Below, piece after piece: positions 25,638 through 32,005 of a stretch of DNA of 52,547 bases; the stretch's first letter is position 1; every line of letters starts with the position of its first letter. This stretch comes from DASUPK01 sp036520315. GTDB taxonomy: Bacteria; Actinomycetota; Thermoleophilia; Solirubrobacterales; 70-9. A model generated the notes under the pieces. That model saw nothing but the letters and a program-made list of their open reading frames with translations, was not told the DNA's origin and did no database searches. The DNA is taken from assembly GCA_036520315.1 (NCBI GenBank), contig DATDJZ010000122.1:1-52547 (forward strand). The letters are read 5' to 3'. The position numbers and the translations under genes were made by a program.

Positions 25638-25651
25638 GGGGGAATTCCCCC
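25638..25651. promoter_or_regulatory. Perfect 14-base palindrome GGGGGAATTCCCCC in the hut / proline-rich divergent region
   Basis: The palindrome lies 38 bases before the ATG of the plus-strand proline-rich protein gene and about 120 bases before the small ORF on the other strand. A near copy with a one-base-longer centre occurs at 49533-49547 upstream of the sugar transferase. The rest of the 170-base divergent region holds a TTGACG at 25614-25619 but no convincing -10 box; nothing else is recognised. Confidence 0.45.
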
Positions 25652-25688
25652 GATTCGAAATTCGGTACGCGGGACAGTGTTCGTCGTC

Positions 25689-26384
25689 ATGAAGAGCGCG
25701 TCCGAACTCAGATTGGCCGGCCTTGGGGCCGTCAGGATCACGTGGATCACCGCGATCGTGGTGTGCGTGCTGGCAGTCCTGAGCGGGTTGCTTTCCGGCA
25801 CCGACGGCCGCAATTCCTCGCGGCAGTTCCCCGGGTTCGCGTTCACCGACGGCGGCGACTCGTCGCAGCAGTTCCCCGGGTTCCAGCAGTTCCCCGGGTT
25901 GGCCTCCCTTGATCCAGCAGCTGCGCTGGTCGGCGGGGACGCCCGAGAAATCCCTCCGAAGACTCAGAAGATTGCGACCGCAGGGCCAAACGGCAATCGC
26001 GGCCAGCGGGTCAATCAGCAAGCTCCGGGCGGCAGCCATTCCAGGCCCGGAGCACCGCCTCCGGGGAGTCAACCGGGGGGCGACGGTGGGAGGCCGCCCT
26101 CGTCCGCACGCGGGCCGAGTCAGCCGCAGGCACCCACACCCCGGCCGAAGCCGCAGGCACCGACGGTGAGTCCCCCGAAGCTGCCACAGGCACCCAAGGT
26201 GACCGTGAACGTCCCGAAGCCACCCCTGCCACCGACGGTAAGCGTGAGCGCCCCAGAACCATCCCAGGCACCATCGGGGACCTCCGCCCCGTCACTACCG
26301 CTACCGCAAGTCTCTGTGAACGTCTCGGCACCGGTCCAGACGCCACTCGTCAAGTTCCCCGACGTCAGCGTCTCACTGCCCTAG
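25689..26384 (+). CDS. Membrane-anchored proline-rich protein (paralogue of the 51342-51812 gene)
   Basis: A short N-terminus and one membrane segment ('VRITWITAIVVCVLAVLSGLLSG') precede ~190 residues of low-complexity sequence. There are three 'QFPGF/L' repeats near residues 38-68, then a Gly/Pro/Gln-rich stretch, then Pro-Lys/Pro-Gln-Ala-Pro repeats and a Val/Ser/Pro-rich end. It is probably anchored in the membrane with an extended wall-spanning tail. The membrane segment and the following TDG..SS are shared with the protein at the right end of the polysaccharide locus. The 231-residue protein has no known domain. It ends 12 bases inside the convergent BioF2-like gene. Confidence 0.7.
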   Translation: MKSASELRLAGLGAVRITWITAIVVCVLAVLSGLLSGTDGRNSSRQFPGFAFTDGGDSSQQFPGFQQFPGLASLDPAAALVGGDAREIPPKTQKIATAGPNGNRGQRVNQQAPGGSHSRPGAPPPGSQPGGDGGRPPSSARGPSQPQAPTPRPKPQAPTVSPPKLPQAPKVTVNVPKPPLPPTVSVSAPEPSQAPSGTSAPSLPLPQVSVNVSAPVQTPLVKFPDVSVSLP

Positions 26385-27488
26385 AGACCCCGCAAGCCGT
26401 TCTTGGCCATCCGAGCGAAGGGCCGCCCTGAGCCTCGCGGCGACCTTGGCCTCAAACGACACGGCCCCGCCCTTCGCGCCCGCTCCAGGCACCAGGATGG
26501 TGGACAGTTCCCGCCGGTCCGGCCACAGACGCTCGATCGGCTCGCTCTTGGGTTTTGAGCAGGAGTCCACCCACTGCAGGTCCGATCGGCGATGGAACTC
26601 GCTGGCGGTTTCCGCCATCAGCTGCGTTCCCGGTGAGAATCGCCCGAGCGACTCGTCGTACGCGATCTTGAAGCAGAAGAGGCCCTCGCCCGCGATCAGC
26701 GCGGACTGCATCGCGACGGTGCGATCTCCGGCCTGCATCGTGAGCATCTGCAGTCGACCCGCGTCCGCGAATCTTCCGCAGATCGTGCGGAAGAACTCGG
26801 CGCCCGGTCCAGCCGCCAGCGCCGTCCCCTCCTCGCCCTTCCATCCCGCCGCCTCGAGGGCCAGGAAGTCATCGACAGCCTGGGGGTCGCCGGCGCGATC
26901 GACGAAAGCGATGTCGCCGAGCTCGCTCTCGAGCTTCCTGCATTTTCGCCGCAGGTCGCGGAAGTGCTTGCCACAGAGAGTCGACCTCACATAGTTGTCG
27001 TCGGGCCGCCGTTCCAGCGCCGCCCGCTCGAACATCTTCCACACGATCGGCCTCACCCCGAGCGCATCGCAAGCCGAGGCGAGCGCCGCTGTCACCGGCC
27101 CTTCGGCAGGGAGGTGCTCGAAAGCAATGAGCCCCGCCTGCCGGCGCGCCTCTTGGAGCATGGCCTCGGCTGCGCTTTCCTCGAGGTCGCAGGCGAGCAG
27201 CGGCGACTCGAGGAAGCAGTGCGGATGCTCCCACCCAGTCAGCGCGGCGCCGACAAGCCGTCCCCAGCGCCGCCGGCGCACAACCGCCATCAACCCGACC
27301 CAGTCCCCTGCTCGGTCGATCGCCACGAGCAGTTCGAGCTCCGCCCCCCCGAAATGCTCGACTGCGGGGCGCACGAAATCGGGCTCATAGAACGGATTCG
27401 GGGTTCGCGCCGACCGTGCAAGCTCGGTCCACCGTCGCACGTCCTGCGCGGACAGCGTCCCGGGGTTCAGCCAGCGGACTGAGTTCAC
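26373..27488 (-). CDS. BioF2/CelD-like acyltransferase (GNAT fold)
   Basis: The 371-residue protein resembles the Acetyltransf_6 (BioF2/CelD/BcsL-like) family: an N-terminal GNAT half ('NPFYEPDFVRPAVEHF...LLVAIDRAGDWVGLMAVV') and a C-terminal GNAT half ('AGWKGEEGTALAAGPGAEFFRTICGRFADAGRLQMLTMQAGDRTVAMQSALIAGEGLFCFKIAYDE', in which 'FKIAYDE' is the family's usual strand). Members occur in exopolysaccharide loci and are thought to acylate sugars or lipid carriers. The GTG at 27488 is divergent from the flavin monooxygenase gene with only 33 bases between, so promoters overlap. A second family member lies at 47674-48828. Confidence 0.8.
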   Translation of the reverse strand: MNSVRWLNPGTLSAQDVRRWTELARSARTPNPFYEPDFVRPAVEHFGGAELELLVAIDRAGDWVGLMAVVRRRRWGRLVGAALTGWEHPHCFLESPLLACDLEESAAEAMLQEARRQAGLIAFEHLPAEGPVTAALASACDALGVRPIVWKMFERAALERRPDDNYVRSTLCGKHFRDLRRKCRKLESELGDIAFVDRAGDPQAVDDFLALEAAGWKGEEGTALAAGPGAEFFRTICGRFADAGRLQMLTMQAGDRTVAMQSALIAGEGLFCFKIAYDESLGRFSPGTQLMAETASEFHRRSDLQWVDSCSKPKSEPIERLWPDRRELSTILVPGAGAKGGAVSFEAKVAARLRAALRSDGQERLAGSLGQ

Positions 27489-27521
27489 CCAGCAAACTTA
27501 TGAGCGTTTAGCCTCCTGGGG

Positions 27522-28736
27522 GTGGGGAGGAAGATCACCTGCGTGGGGGGCGGTCCCGCGGGCCTGTATTTTGCGATCCTGGCGAAGCGCCTCGACCCCG
27601 ACCAGGCCGTCGCGGTGATCGAGAAGGGGCCCGAGGGCACCACCTACGGATGGGGAGTCGTCTTCTGGGACGGGTTGCTCGAGGATCTCGAGCGAACCGA
27701 TCCCGAGACCGCGCGACAGGTCCGAGAGAACGCCTTCCGCTGGTCGGACCTGGTCGTACGGGTCGATGCCACACCGGCGGTCAACGAACCTGGACACGGC
27801 TACAGCATGGGCCGGCAAACGCTGCTCAGCATCCTGTCCGAGCGGGCACGCGCGCTCGAGGTCGAGCTCGTCTTCGGCCGAGAGATCGAGGACGTCTCGC
27901 AGCTTGCCGACAGCGATCTCGTCATCGCAAGCGACGGAGTCAACAGTCGCCTGCGCCAGCGGCGAGCCGACCACTTTGGGACGAGGGTCGTCCGCGGTCG
28001 AAACAAGTACATCTGGTTGGGCACGAGCAAGGTCTTCGATTCGTTCACGTTCCCCTTCGTCCCTACCCAGGCAGGGCTGATCTGGGCCCACGCCTACGGC
28101 TTCGATTCCGAGAAGAGCACGTTCATCGTCGAGGCCTCGCTGGATACCTGGCGGGGCCTCGGCTTCGACGGTCTTTCGCCGGATGAGAGCATGAGGCTCC
28201 TCGAAGAGATTTTCGAGGCGAGTCTGGACGGTCATGCGCTCAGCCCCCAAGCGGGCACGCGGGACATGACTCCCTGGCTGGAGTTCCAGACCGTCACCAA
28301 CCGCAGCTGGCACCACCGCAATCTCGCGCTGATGGGTGACGCGGCCCACACCACCCACTTCACGATCGGCTCCGGCACGCGGTTGGCACTGGAGGACGCG
28401 ATCGGCCTGGCGACGCAGCTCCAAGAGCACGCCGACATTCCCTCGGCGCTCACGGCGTACGGCAGGCAGCGGTCCGGTGACCTGATCGAGGTCCAGCGCA
28501 CAGCGCGTAACAGCGCCCACTGGTTCGAGAACGTCCCCCGCTACATCCGCTATGGGACGCCCGAGTTGGCCGAGCTGATGAGTCGACGGCGCTCGTCCTT
28601 TCTGCGCCGGATGCCGCCGGCCTTGTACCTGTGGCTGATCCACGCCGGCTCCAGGGCGCCGGCGCTGACCGACCTGGCACGGCGAGGTGTCTTCGGCTGG
28701 AGGAATCTCAGCCGGCGTTGGCGCCGCAGCCGCTGA
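27522..28736 (+). CDS. FAD-dependent monooxygenase (PHBH fold, VioD/anthraniloyl-CoA-type)
   Basis: The 404-residue protein starts with the FAD-binding 'GGGPAGLYFA' (9-18) and has 'DLVIASDGVNSRLR' (the DG motif) and 'LALMGDAAHTTHFTIGSGTRLALEDAI' (the GD motif), which define group A flavin monooxygenases. The 'YGWGVVFWDGLL' and 'GSGTRLALEDA' features resemble the VioD and anthraniloyl-CoA monooxygenase branch, which hydroxylates aromatic substrates. No partner domain is fused. The substrate is unknown, and it is not obviously part of the polysaccharide pathway. The GTG start at 27522 gives the standard N-terminus. Confidence 0.88.
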   Translation: MGRKITCVGGGPAGLYFAILAKRLDPDQAVAVIEKGPEGTTYGWGVVFWDGLLEDLERTDPETARQVRENAFRWSDLVVRVDATPAVNEPGHGYSMGRQTLLSILSERARALEVELVFGREIEDVSQLADSDLVIASDGVNSRLRQRRADHFGTRVVRGRNKYIWLGTSKVFDSFTFPFVPTQAGLIWAHAYGFDSEKSTFIVEASLDTWRGLGFDGLSPDESMRLLEEIFEASLDGHALSPQAGTRDMTPWLEFQTVTNRSWHHRNLALMGDAAHTTHFTIGSGTRLALEDAIGLATQLQEHADIPSALTAYGRQRSGDLIEVQRTARNSAHWFENVPRYIRYGTPELAELMSRRRSSFLRRMPPALYLWLIHAGSRAPALTDLARRGVFGWRNLSRRWRRSR

Positions 28737-28769
28737 GCTGGTCAGGCAGAAGGCCGGTCGCCGGGGCGT

Positions 28770-29489
28770 CTAGCGGCCCGGACTGTCGACCAGTTCCACT
28801 GCTGGAGAGGCGCTGCCCTTTAGTCCGGCGTTCCCTGCAAGCCCGCATATCGGTTGCCGGAGTTGCTCGGCGGCTTCGACGGCCTCGTCGCGCGAATGCA
28901 CGTCGAGCTTTCGCAAGACGTTCTTGGAGTGGCTGTAGATCGTCTCCTCGCAAAGCACGAGCGCCTCGGCGATCTCTCTCGTGTTCTTGCCCTGACAGAA
29001 AAGGTCAAGCACCTCCCACTCGCGTTCTGTCAGCGGGCTACGCACGGGCCGCATCCCCACCCCGCCCTGGGGCAGATGGCGCAGCCGCTCGATCAGGCGC
29101 ATCGTCACCCTCCTGGAGATGGCGGCTTCCCCGCGGACCACGCTTTCGACTACACGGGACATGGTCTCGATCGGCACGTTCTTGGAGACGAAGCCGGCGG
29201 CTCCGGCCTGCAGCGCCTGCAGCTGAACAACCTCCTCGTCGTCTCGCGACAGGATGAGTACACGAACCTCCGGGGCTTCCTCATGGATCCGCCGCGTTGC
29301 GGTGACGCCGTCGAGCCCCGGGAGGGAGACCTCCATCAACGCGACATCGGGGCGGTAGTGGAGAGCGAGTTCAACCGCCTCGTGGCCGCTCGAGGCCTCG
29401 GCAGGGACCACGAAGCCGTTGCGGTCCTGAAGGGCATCGCGAACGACCCGACGAGCGAGCGGATCCGAGTCCGCGATGACTACGTGAAT
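28770..29489 (-). CDS. NarL/LuxR-type regulator with Glu at the phospho-acceptor site; no standard start codon
   Basis: The receiver domain is complete only if translation begins near 29489, where the codon is ATT. From there the frame reads 'IHVVIADSDPLARRVVRDALQDRNGF', matching the N-terminus of the paralogue at the right end of the window. The first GTG, at 29411, would delete the first strand and the acidic pocket. The phospho-acceptor position is Glu53 ('ALMEVSLPG') instead of Asp; the conserved Lys ('FVSKNVP') is present. A LuxR helix-turn-helix follows ('LTEREWEVLDLFCQGKNTREIAEALVL...NVLRKLDVHSR'). The frame overlaps the stop of the upstream regulator by ten bases, suggesting coupled translation or a rare start. 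Confidence 0.8.
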   Translation of the reverse strand: MHVVIADSDPLARRVVRDALQDRNGFVVPAEASSGHEAVELALHYRPDVALMEVSLPGLDGVTATRRIHEEAPEVRVLILSRDDEEVVQLQALQAGAAGFVSKNVPIETMSRVVESVVRGEAAISRRVTMRLIERLRHLPQGGVGMRPVRSPLTEREWEVLDLFCQGKNTREIAEALVLCEETIYSHSKNVLRKLDVHSRDEAVEAAEQLRQPICGLAGNAGLKGSASPAVELVDSPGR

Positions 29490-30217
29490 CGTGCCGAGCG
29501 TCCCGGGCCGGAAGCCGAGCCCGCCGCGTCGTGGCGGAGCTGCTCCACCTGGCGCACCGCTTCGTCTCGGGAATGCACCCCGAGCTTCCCGAGGATGTGC
29601 TTGATGTGGGTGCGGATGGTCGCCTGGCTGAGCTCCAGTTCGCGGGCAAGACCCGCCGTTGTTGCGCCCTCAGCGAGGAGATCGACCACCTCCCACTCTC
29701 GTCGCGTCAGCGAGCTCCGAATCGGACGAAGTCGAGTTCTCTCAGTTCGTCCGTGGCCGATTGCCTCCGCCGCGACCCGCTTGCACAGCGCCCGGGGGAC
29801 AGCCGCCTCACCCGCGTGCACTCCGCGGAGCACGCGGGGGAGGACCTCGAGGTCGACGGACTTCATGAGCCAGCCCGCGGCACCCGCTCTCAAGAACTGC
29901 ATCTGGGTGTCCTCATCTCGCTCGATGGCCAGCACGATGATTCGGGTGTGTGGAGAGGCCTTGATCATTTCGCCGATCGCGTCGCTGCTGCGCTGGTCGC
30001 CCGCCGTGACTGCGATCAGGACGAGGTCCGGCTGCTCTTCCGTGACCAAGTCGACGCCTGTGGAGGCATCCGCGGCCTCGCCCACAAGCTCCAGGTCGCG
30101 CTCGGTGGCGAGTTGGGCACGCAGGGCGCGGCGTGCAAGTGGGTCCCCGTCGACGGTCACGAGCGTGATCGTCTGAGACGGCGACGACCGACTCGAAGTC
30201 GGGGACCCCACATCCAC
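29480..30217 (-). CDS. NarL/LuxR-type regulator with Ala at the phospho-acceptor site
   Basis: The 245-residue protein has a receiver-like domain ('TLVTVDGDPLARRALRAQL...DLVLIAVTAGDQRSSDAI') and a C-terminal LuxR helix-turn-helix ('LTRREWEVVDLLAEGATTAGLARELELSQATIRTHIKHILGKLGVHSR'). The residue that is normally the phosphorylated Asp is Ala69, so control by a histidine kinase is unlikely. The GTG at 30217 is a conservative start; GTG 30211 or a TTG at 30271 are possible. It is transcribed away from the polysaccharide operon and precedes the Glu-type regulator in a probable two-gene operon. A 187-base divergent region with two dyads separates it from the GGDEF-like gene. Confidence 0.85.
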   Translation of the reverse strand: MDVGSPTSSRSSPSQTITLVTVDGDPLARRALRAQLATERDLELVGEAADASTGVDLVTEEQPDLVLIAVTAGDQRSSDAIGEMIKASPHTRIIVLAIERDEDTQMQFLRAGAAGWLMKSVDLEVLPRVLRGVHAGEAAVPRALCKRVAAEAIGHGRTERTRLRPIRSSLTRREWEVVDLLAEGATTAGLARELELSQATIRTHIKHILGKLGVHSRDEAVRQVEQLRHDAAGSASGPGRSARFT

Positions 30218-30272
30218 GAGATCGGAAGCTACGCGGAAGATGAGCGGGGTGGACAGCAAAACTGGACCCAAC

Positions 30273-30293
30273 CGGGGTTAGAGATGTACCCCG
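30273..30293. promoter_or_regulatory. Dyad CGGGGT-N9-ACCCCG, candidate regulator binding site
   Basis: Two perfect six-base arms (30273-30278 and 30288-30293) flank nine bases, giving a 21-base operator-like dyad. It is 56 bases upstream of the Ala-type regulator start and 112 bases upstream of the GGDEF-like gene. It could be an autoregulatory site; no consensus was identified. Confidence 0.35.
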
Positions 30294-30308
30294 TCCGAGG
30301 TATCGCAT

Positions 30309-30329
30309 GGGGGCGAAAACTCCCTCCCC
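30309..30329 (+). promoter_or_regulatory. Shared element GGGGGmGAAAACTmCCyCC upstream of the forward polysaccharide arm
   Basis: This element matches the one at 49555-49574 (read on the minus strand) at 17 of 20 positions. Here it lies 75 bases before the ATG of the first gene of the forward arm; there it lies 73 bases before the GTG of the first gene of the reverse arm, in the same orientation relative to the gene. It is enclosed by a six-base inverted repeat, GGTATC at 30299 and GATACC at 30342. A shared operator or activator site for the locus is the simplest reading. Confidence 0.55.
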
Positions 30330-30404
30330 GCCGGTTGCCCGGATACCTAATCGAGGTGGTAGAGACCCCCACCCAGAACTTGGTAGCAGCGTAAGACTGC
30401 GGCC

Positions 30405-31043
30405 ATGTCAATGCGCACGCGCGCGACGACGCCGCTCTTGGCGGCATTGGCGTGCGGAGTCACCGGAATCGGCTGCATCGGCCTAGGGCTGGTCGGGGTA
30501 TCAGAAGTTGCGTGTTTCAGTGCGGGTGGCGCACTGGCCCTCATGCTCGTTGCCAGCGGCTCCCGGCACCATCCCGATGCGCTCTATCCCGCCCGGATGC
30601 AGCTTGCGCGCTGCCGTCGTAGCGGGCGGCCGGCGGACATCCTGGTGGTCGTGGTTCCGGCGAGCACCTCGATTGCCGGCGGGCGACAGACTCGAAGGCG
30701 CGCAACCGCTGTGTCGTCGGTGCTGCGCGTCACCGACGCTGTCTCGATGGTCCCGTCTCTGGGCGGAAACGGGATCTGCGCGGTTCTCGAGTCCGACGGG
30801 CGGGCGAGATCCGCGATCGAGCACCGGCTCAGAAGCGCTTGGGGCAGCGAGATCCGGCTCGCCTGGGCGAGTTCTCCGGACGACGGGGTGACGCTCGAGT
30901 CCCTGCTCGAAGTGGCGCTGAATCGCCTTCCCCCTCCCGAGTCCAGGCCGCAAGGGCGCCAGCGCCTGCTGCCGTTGCCGGTGCACCGGCTTCTTCCCCG
31001 CAGTCTTGGGCCTGAGAGACAGCCGATGAGGAGCGGGGATTGA
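30405..31043 (+). CDS. Membrane protein with a degenerate GGDEF-like domain
   Basis: Two membrane segments (about residues 9-51) precede a domain that follows the GGDEF fold in outline: 'ARMQLARCRRSGRPADILVVVV' for the opening helix and strand, 'VSSVLRVTDAVSMVPSLGGNGICAVLE' where active enzymes have '..L...R..DLVARLGGDEFAVLL', and 'DDGVTLESLLEVALNRL' for the closing helix. The active-site loop is GGNGI (120-124), and the metal-binding Asp in the first strand is absent, so it should not make c-di-GMP. It may bind a nucleotide or only be structural. It is the first gene of the forward polysaccharide arm, and its TGA overlaps the TTG start of the epimerase gene. The assignment rests on pattern alone. 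Confidence 0.55.
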   Translation: MSMRTRATTPLLAALACGVTGIGCIGLGLVGVSEVACFSAGGALALMLVASGSRHHPDALYPARMQLARCRRSGRPADILVVVVPASTSIAGGRQTRRRATAVSSVLRVTDAVSMVPSLGGNGICAVLESDGRARSAIEHRLRSAWGSEIRLAWASSPDDGVTLESLLEVALNRLPPPESRPQGRQRLLPLPVHRLLPRSLGPERQPMRSGD

Positions 31044-32005
31044 CGCTCCTGGTCACTGGCTGCGCGGGGTTTCTGGGCTCTCACCTGAGCGAGCGCCTCA
31101 CCGACGTGGGCGAGGAAGTCGTCGGAGTGGACTCCTTCACGGACTACTACTTACGCGAGCTCAAGGAGAGCAACCTGGAGGGGCTGCGCGATCGCCCCTG
31201 CTTCACGCTGTTCGAGCTCGATCTGGGAAGCGACCCCCTCGAGGGCGTCCTCGACGGGGTCGACACGGTGTTCCACCTCGCCGCCCAGCCCGGGGTGCGG
31301 GGCAGCTTCGGGGCGAGTTTCGGTCGCTACGTGCATGACAACGTGCTGGCCACGCAGCGGTTGCTGGAGGCCAGCGCCGCGGCCCGTGTGAAGACCTTCG
31401 TATATGCCTCCTCCTCGTCGGTATACGGGAATTCCCTGGCCTACCCGACCCCCGAGGACACGCGCCGCGCCCCGATTTCCCCGTACGGACTGACCAAGCT
31501 CGCCACCGAGGAGCTCGCGGCGGTCTACGGCCGGCTCGACCGCCTATACACGGTGGGGTTGCGGTACTTCACCGTCTACGGCCCGCGACAGCGACCGGAC
31601 ATGGCATTCGCGAGGTTCTTTGCCAGCGCGCTCGCCGGGAAGCCCGTGAAGATTCTCGGCGATGGGTCCCAGGTGCGGGACTTCACTTTCGTCGACGACG
31701 CGGTAAGAGGCACGATCGCCGCGGCCCGCAACGGCCGCCGGGGGGCCGTCTACAACATCGGCGGGGGCACCCAGGTGGAGCTGCTCGAGGCACTCGCTCA
31801 GATCGAGCAGGCGCTCGACCTGAAGGTCGAGATTGAGCACCTGCCGGACGCGCGCGGCGACGTGCGCAGAACCTGCTCGGATCCACGGACGGCGACCGTC
31901 GACCTGGGCTTCGCCCCCCGCGTCAGTCTCGAGGAGGGTCTGGCGCGCCAGGCGGCGTGGACCCTGGCCCAGACCTCGGAACAGCGTGAGCGGGTCGCAG
32001 CGTGA
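31040..32005 (+). CDS. NAD-dependent sugar-nucleotide epimerase/dehydratase
   Basis: The 321-residue extended SDR has the NAD-binding motif 'GCAGFLGSH' (7-15), the Ser124-127 cluster, and the catalytic pair Tyr149/Lys153 ('SPYGLTK'). The sequence around 'LRYFTVYGPRQRPDMAF' and 'ILGDGSQVRDFTFVDDAV' matches UDP-glucose/UDP-glucuronate 4-epimerase-type enzymes. It probably makes the nucleotide sugar used by the glycosyltransferases downstream. Which sugar cannot be told. It starts with TTG at 31040 inside the TTGA overlap with the upstream gene and ends in a GTGA overlap with the ATP-grasp gene. Confidence 0.9.
   Translation: MTLLVTGCAGFLGSHLSERLTDVGEEVVGVDSFTDYYLRELKESNLEGLRDRPCFTLFELDLGSDPLEGVLDGVDTVFHLAAQPGVRGSFGASFGRYVHDNVLATQRLLEASAAARVKTFVYASSSSVYGNSLAYPTPEDTRRAPISPYGLTKLATEELAAVYGRLDRLYTVGLRYFTVYGPRQRPDMAFARFFASALAGKPVKILGDGSQVRDFTFVDDAVRGTIAAARNGRRGAVYNIGGGTQVELLEALAQIEQALDLKVEIEHLPDARGDVRRTCSDPRTATVDLGFAPRVSLEEGLARQAAWTLAQTSEQRERVAA

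Noticed and set aside
25614..25640. TTGACG as a -35 box for the proline-rich protein gene
   Set aside because: No acceptable -10 sequence lies at the right distance; the position is taken by the G-run of the palindrome.
29470..29500. Programmed -1 frameshift fusing the two regulators
   Set aside because: The frames have the right relation, but no slippery heptamer or strong downstream structure is visible; coupled re-initiation or an ATT start is simpler.
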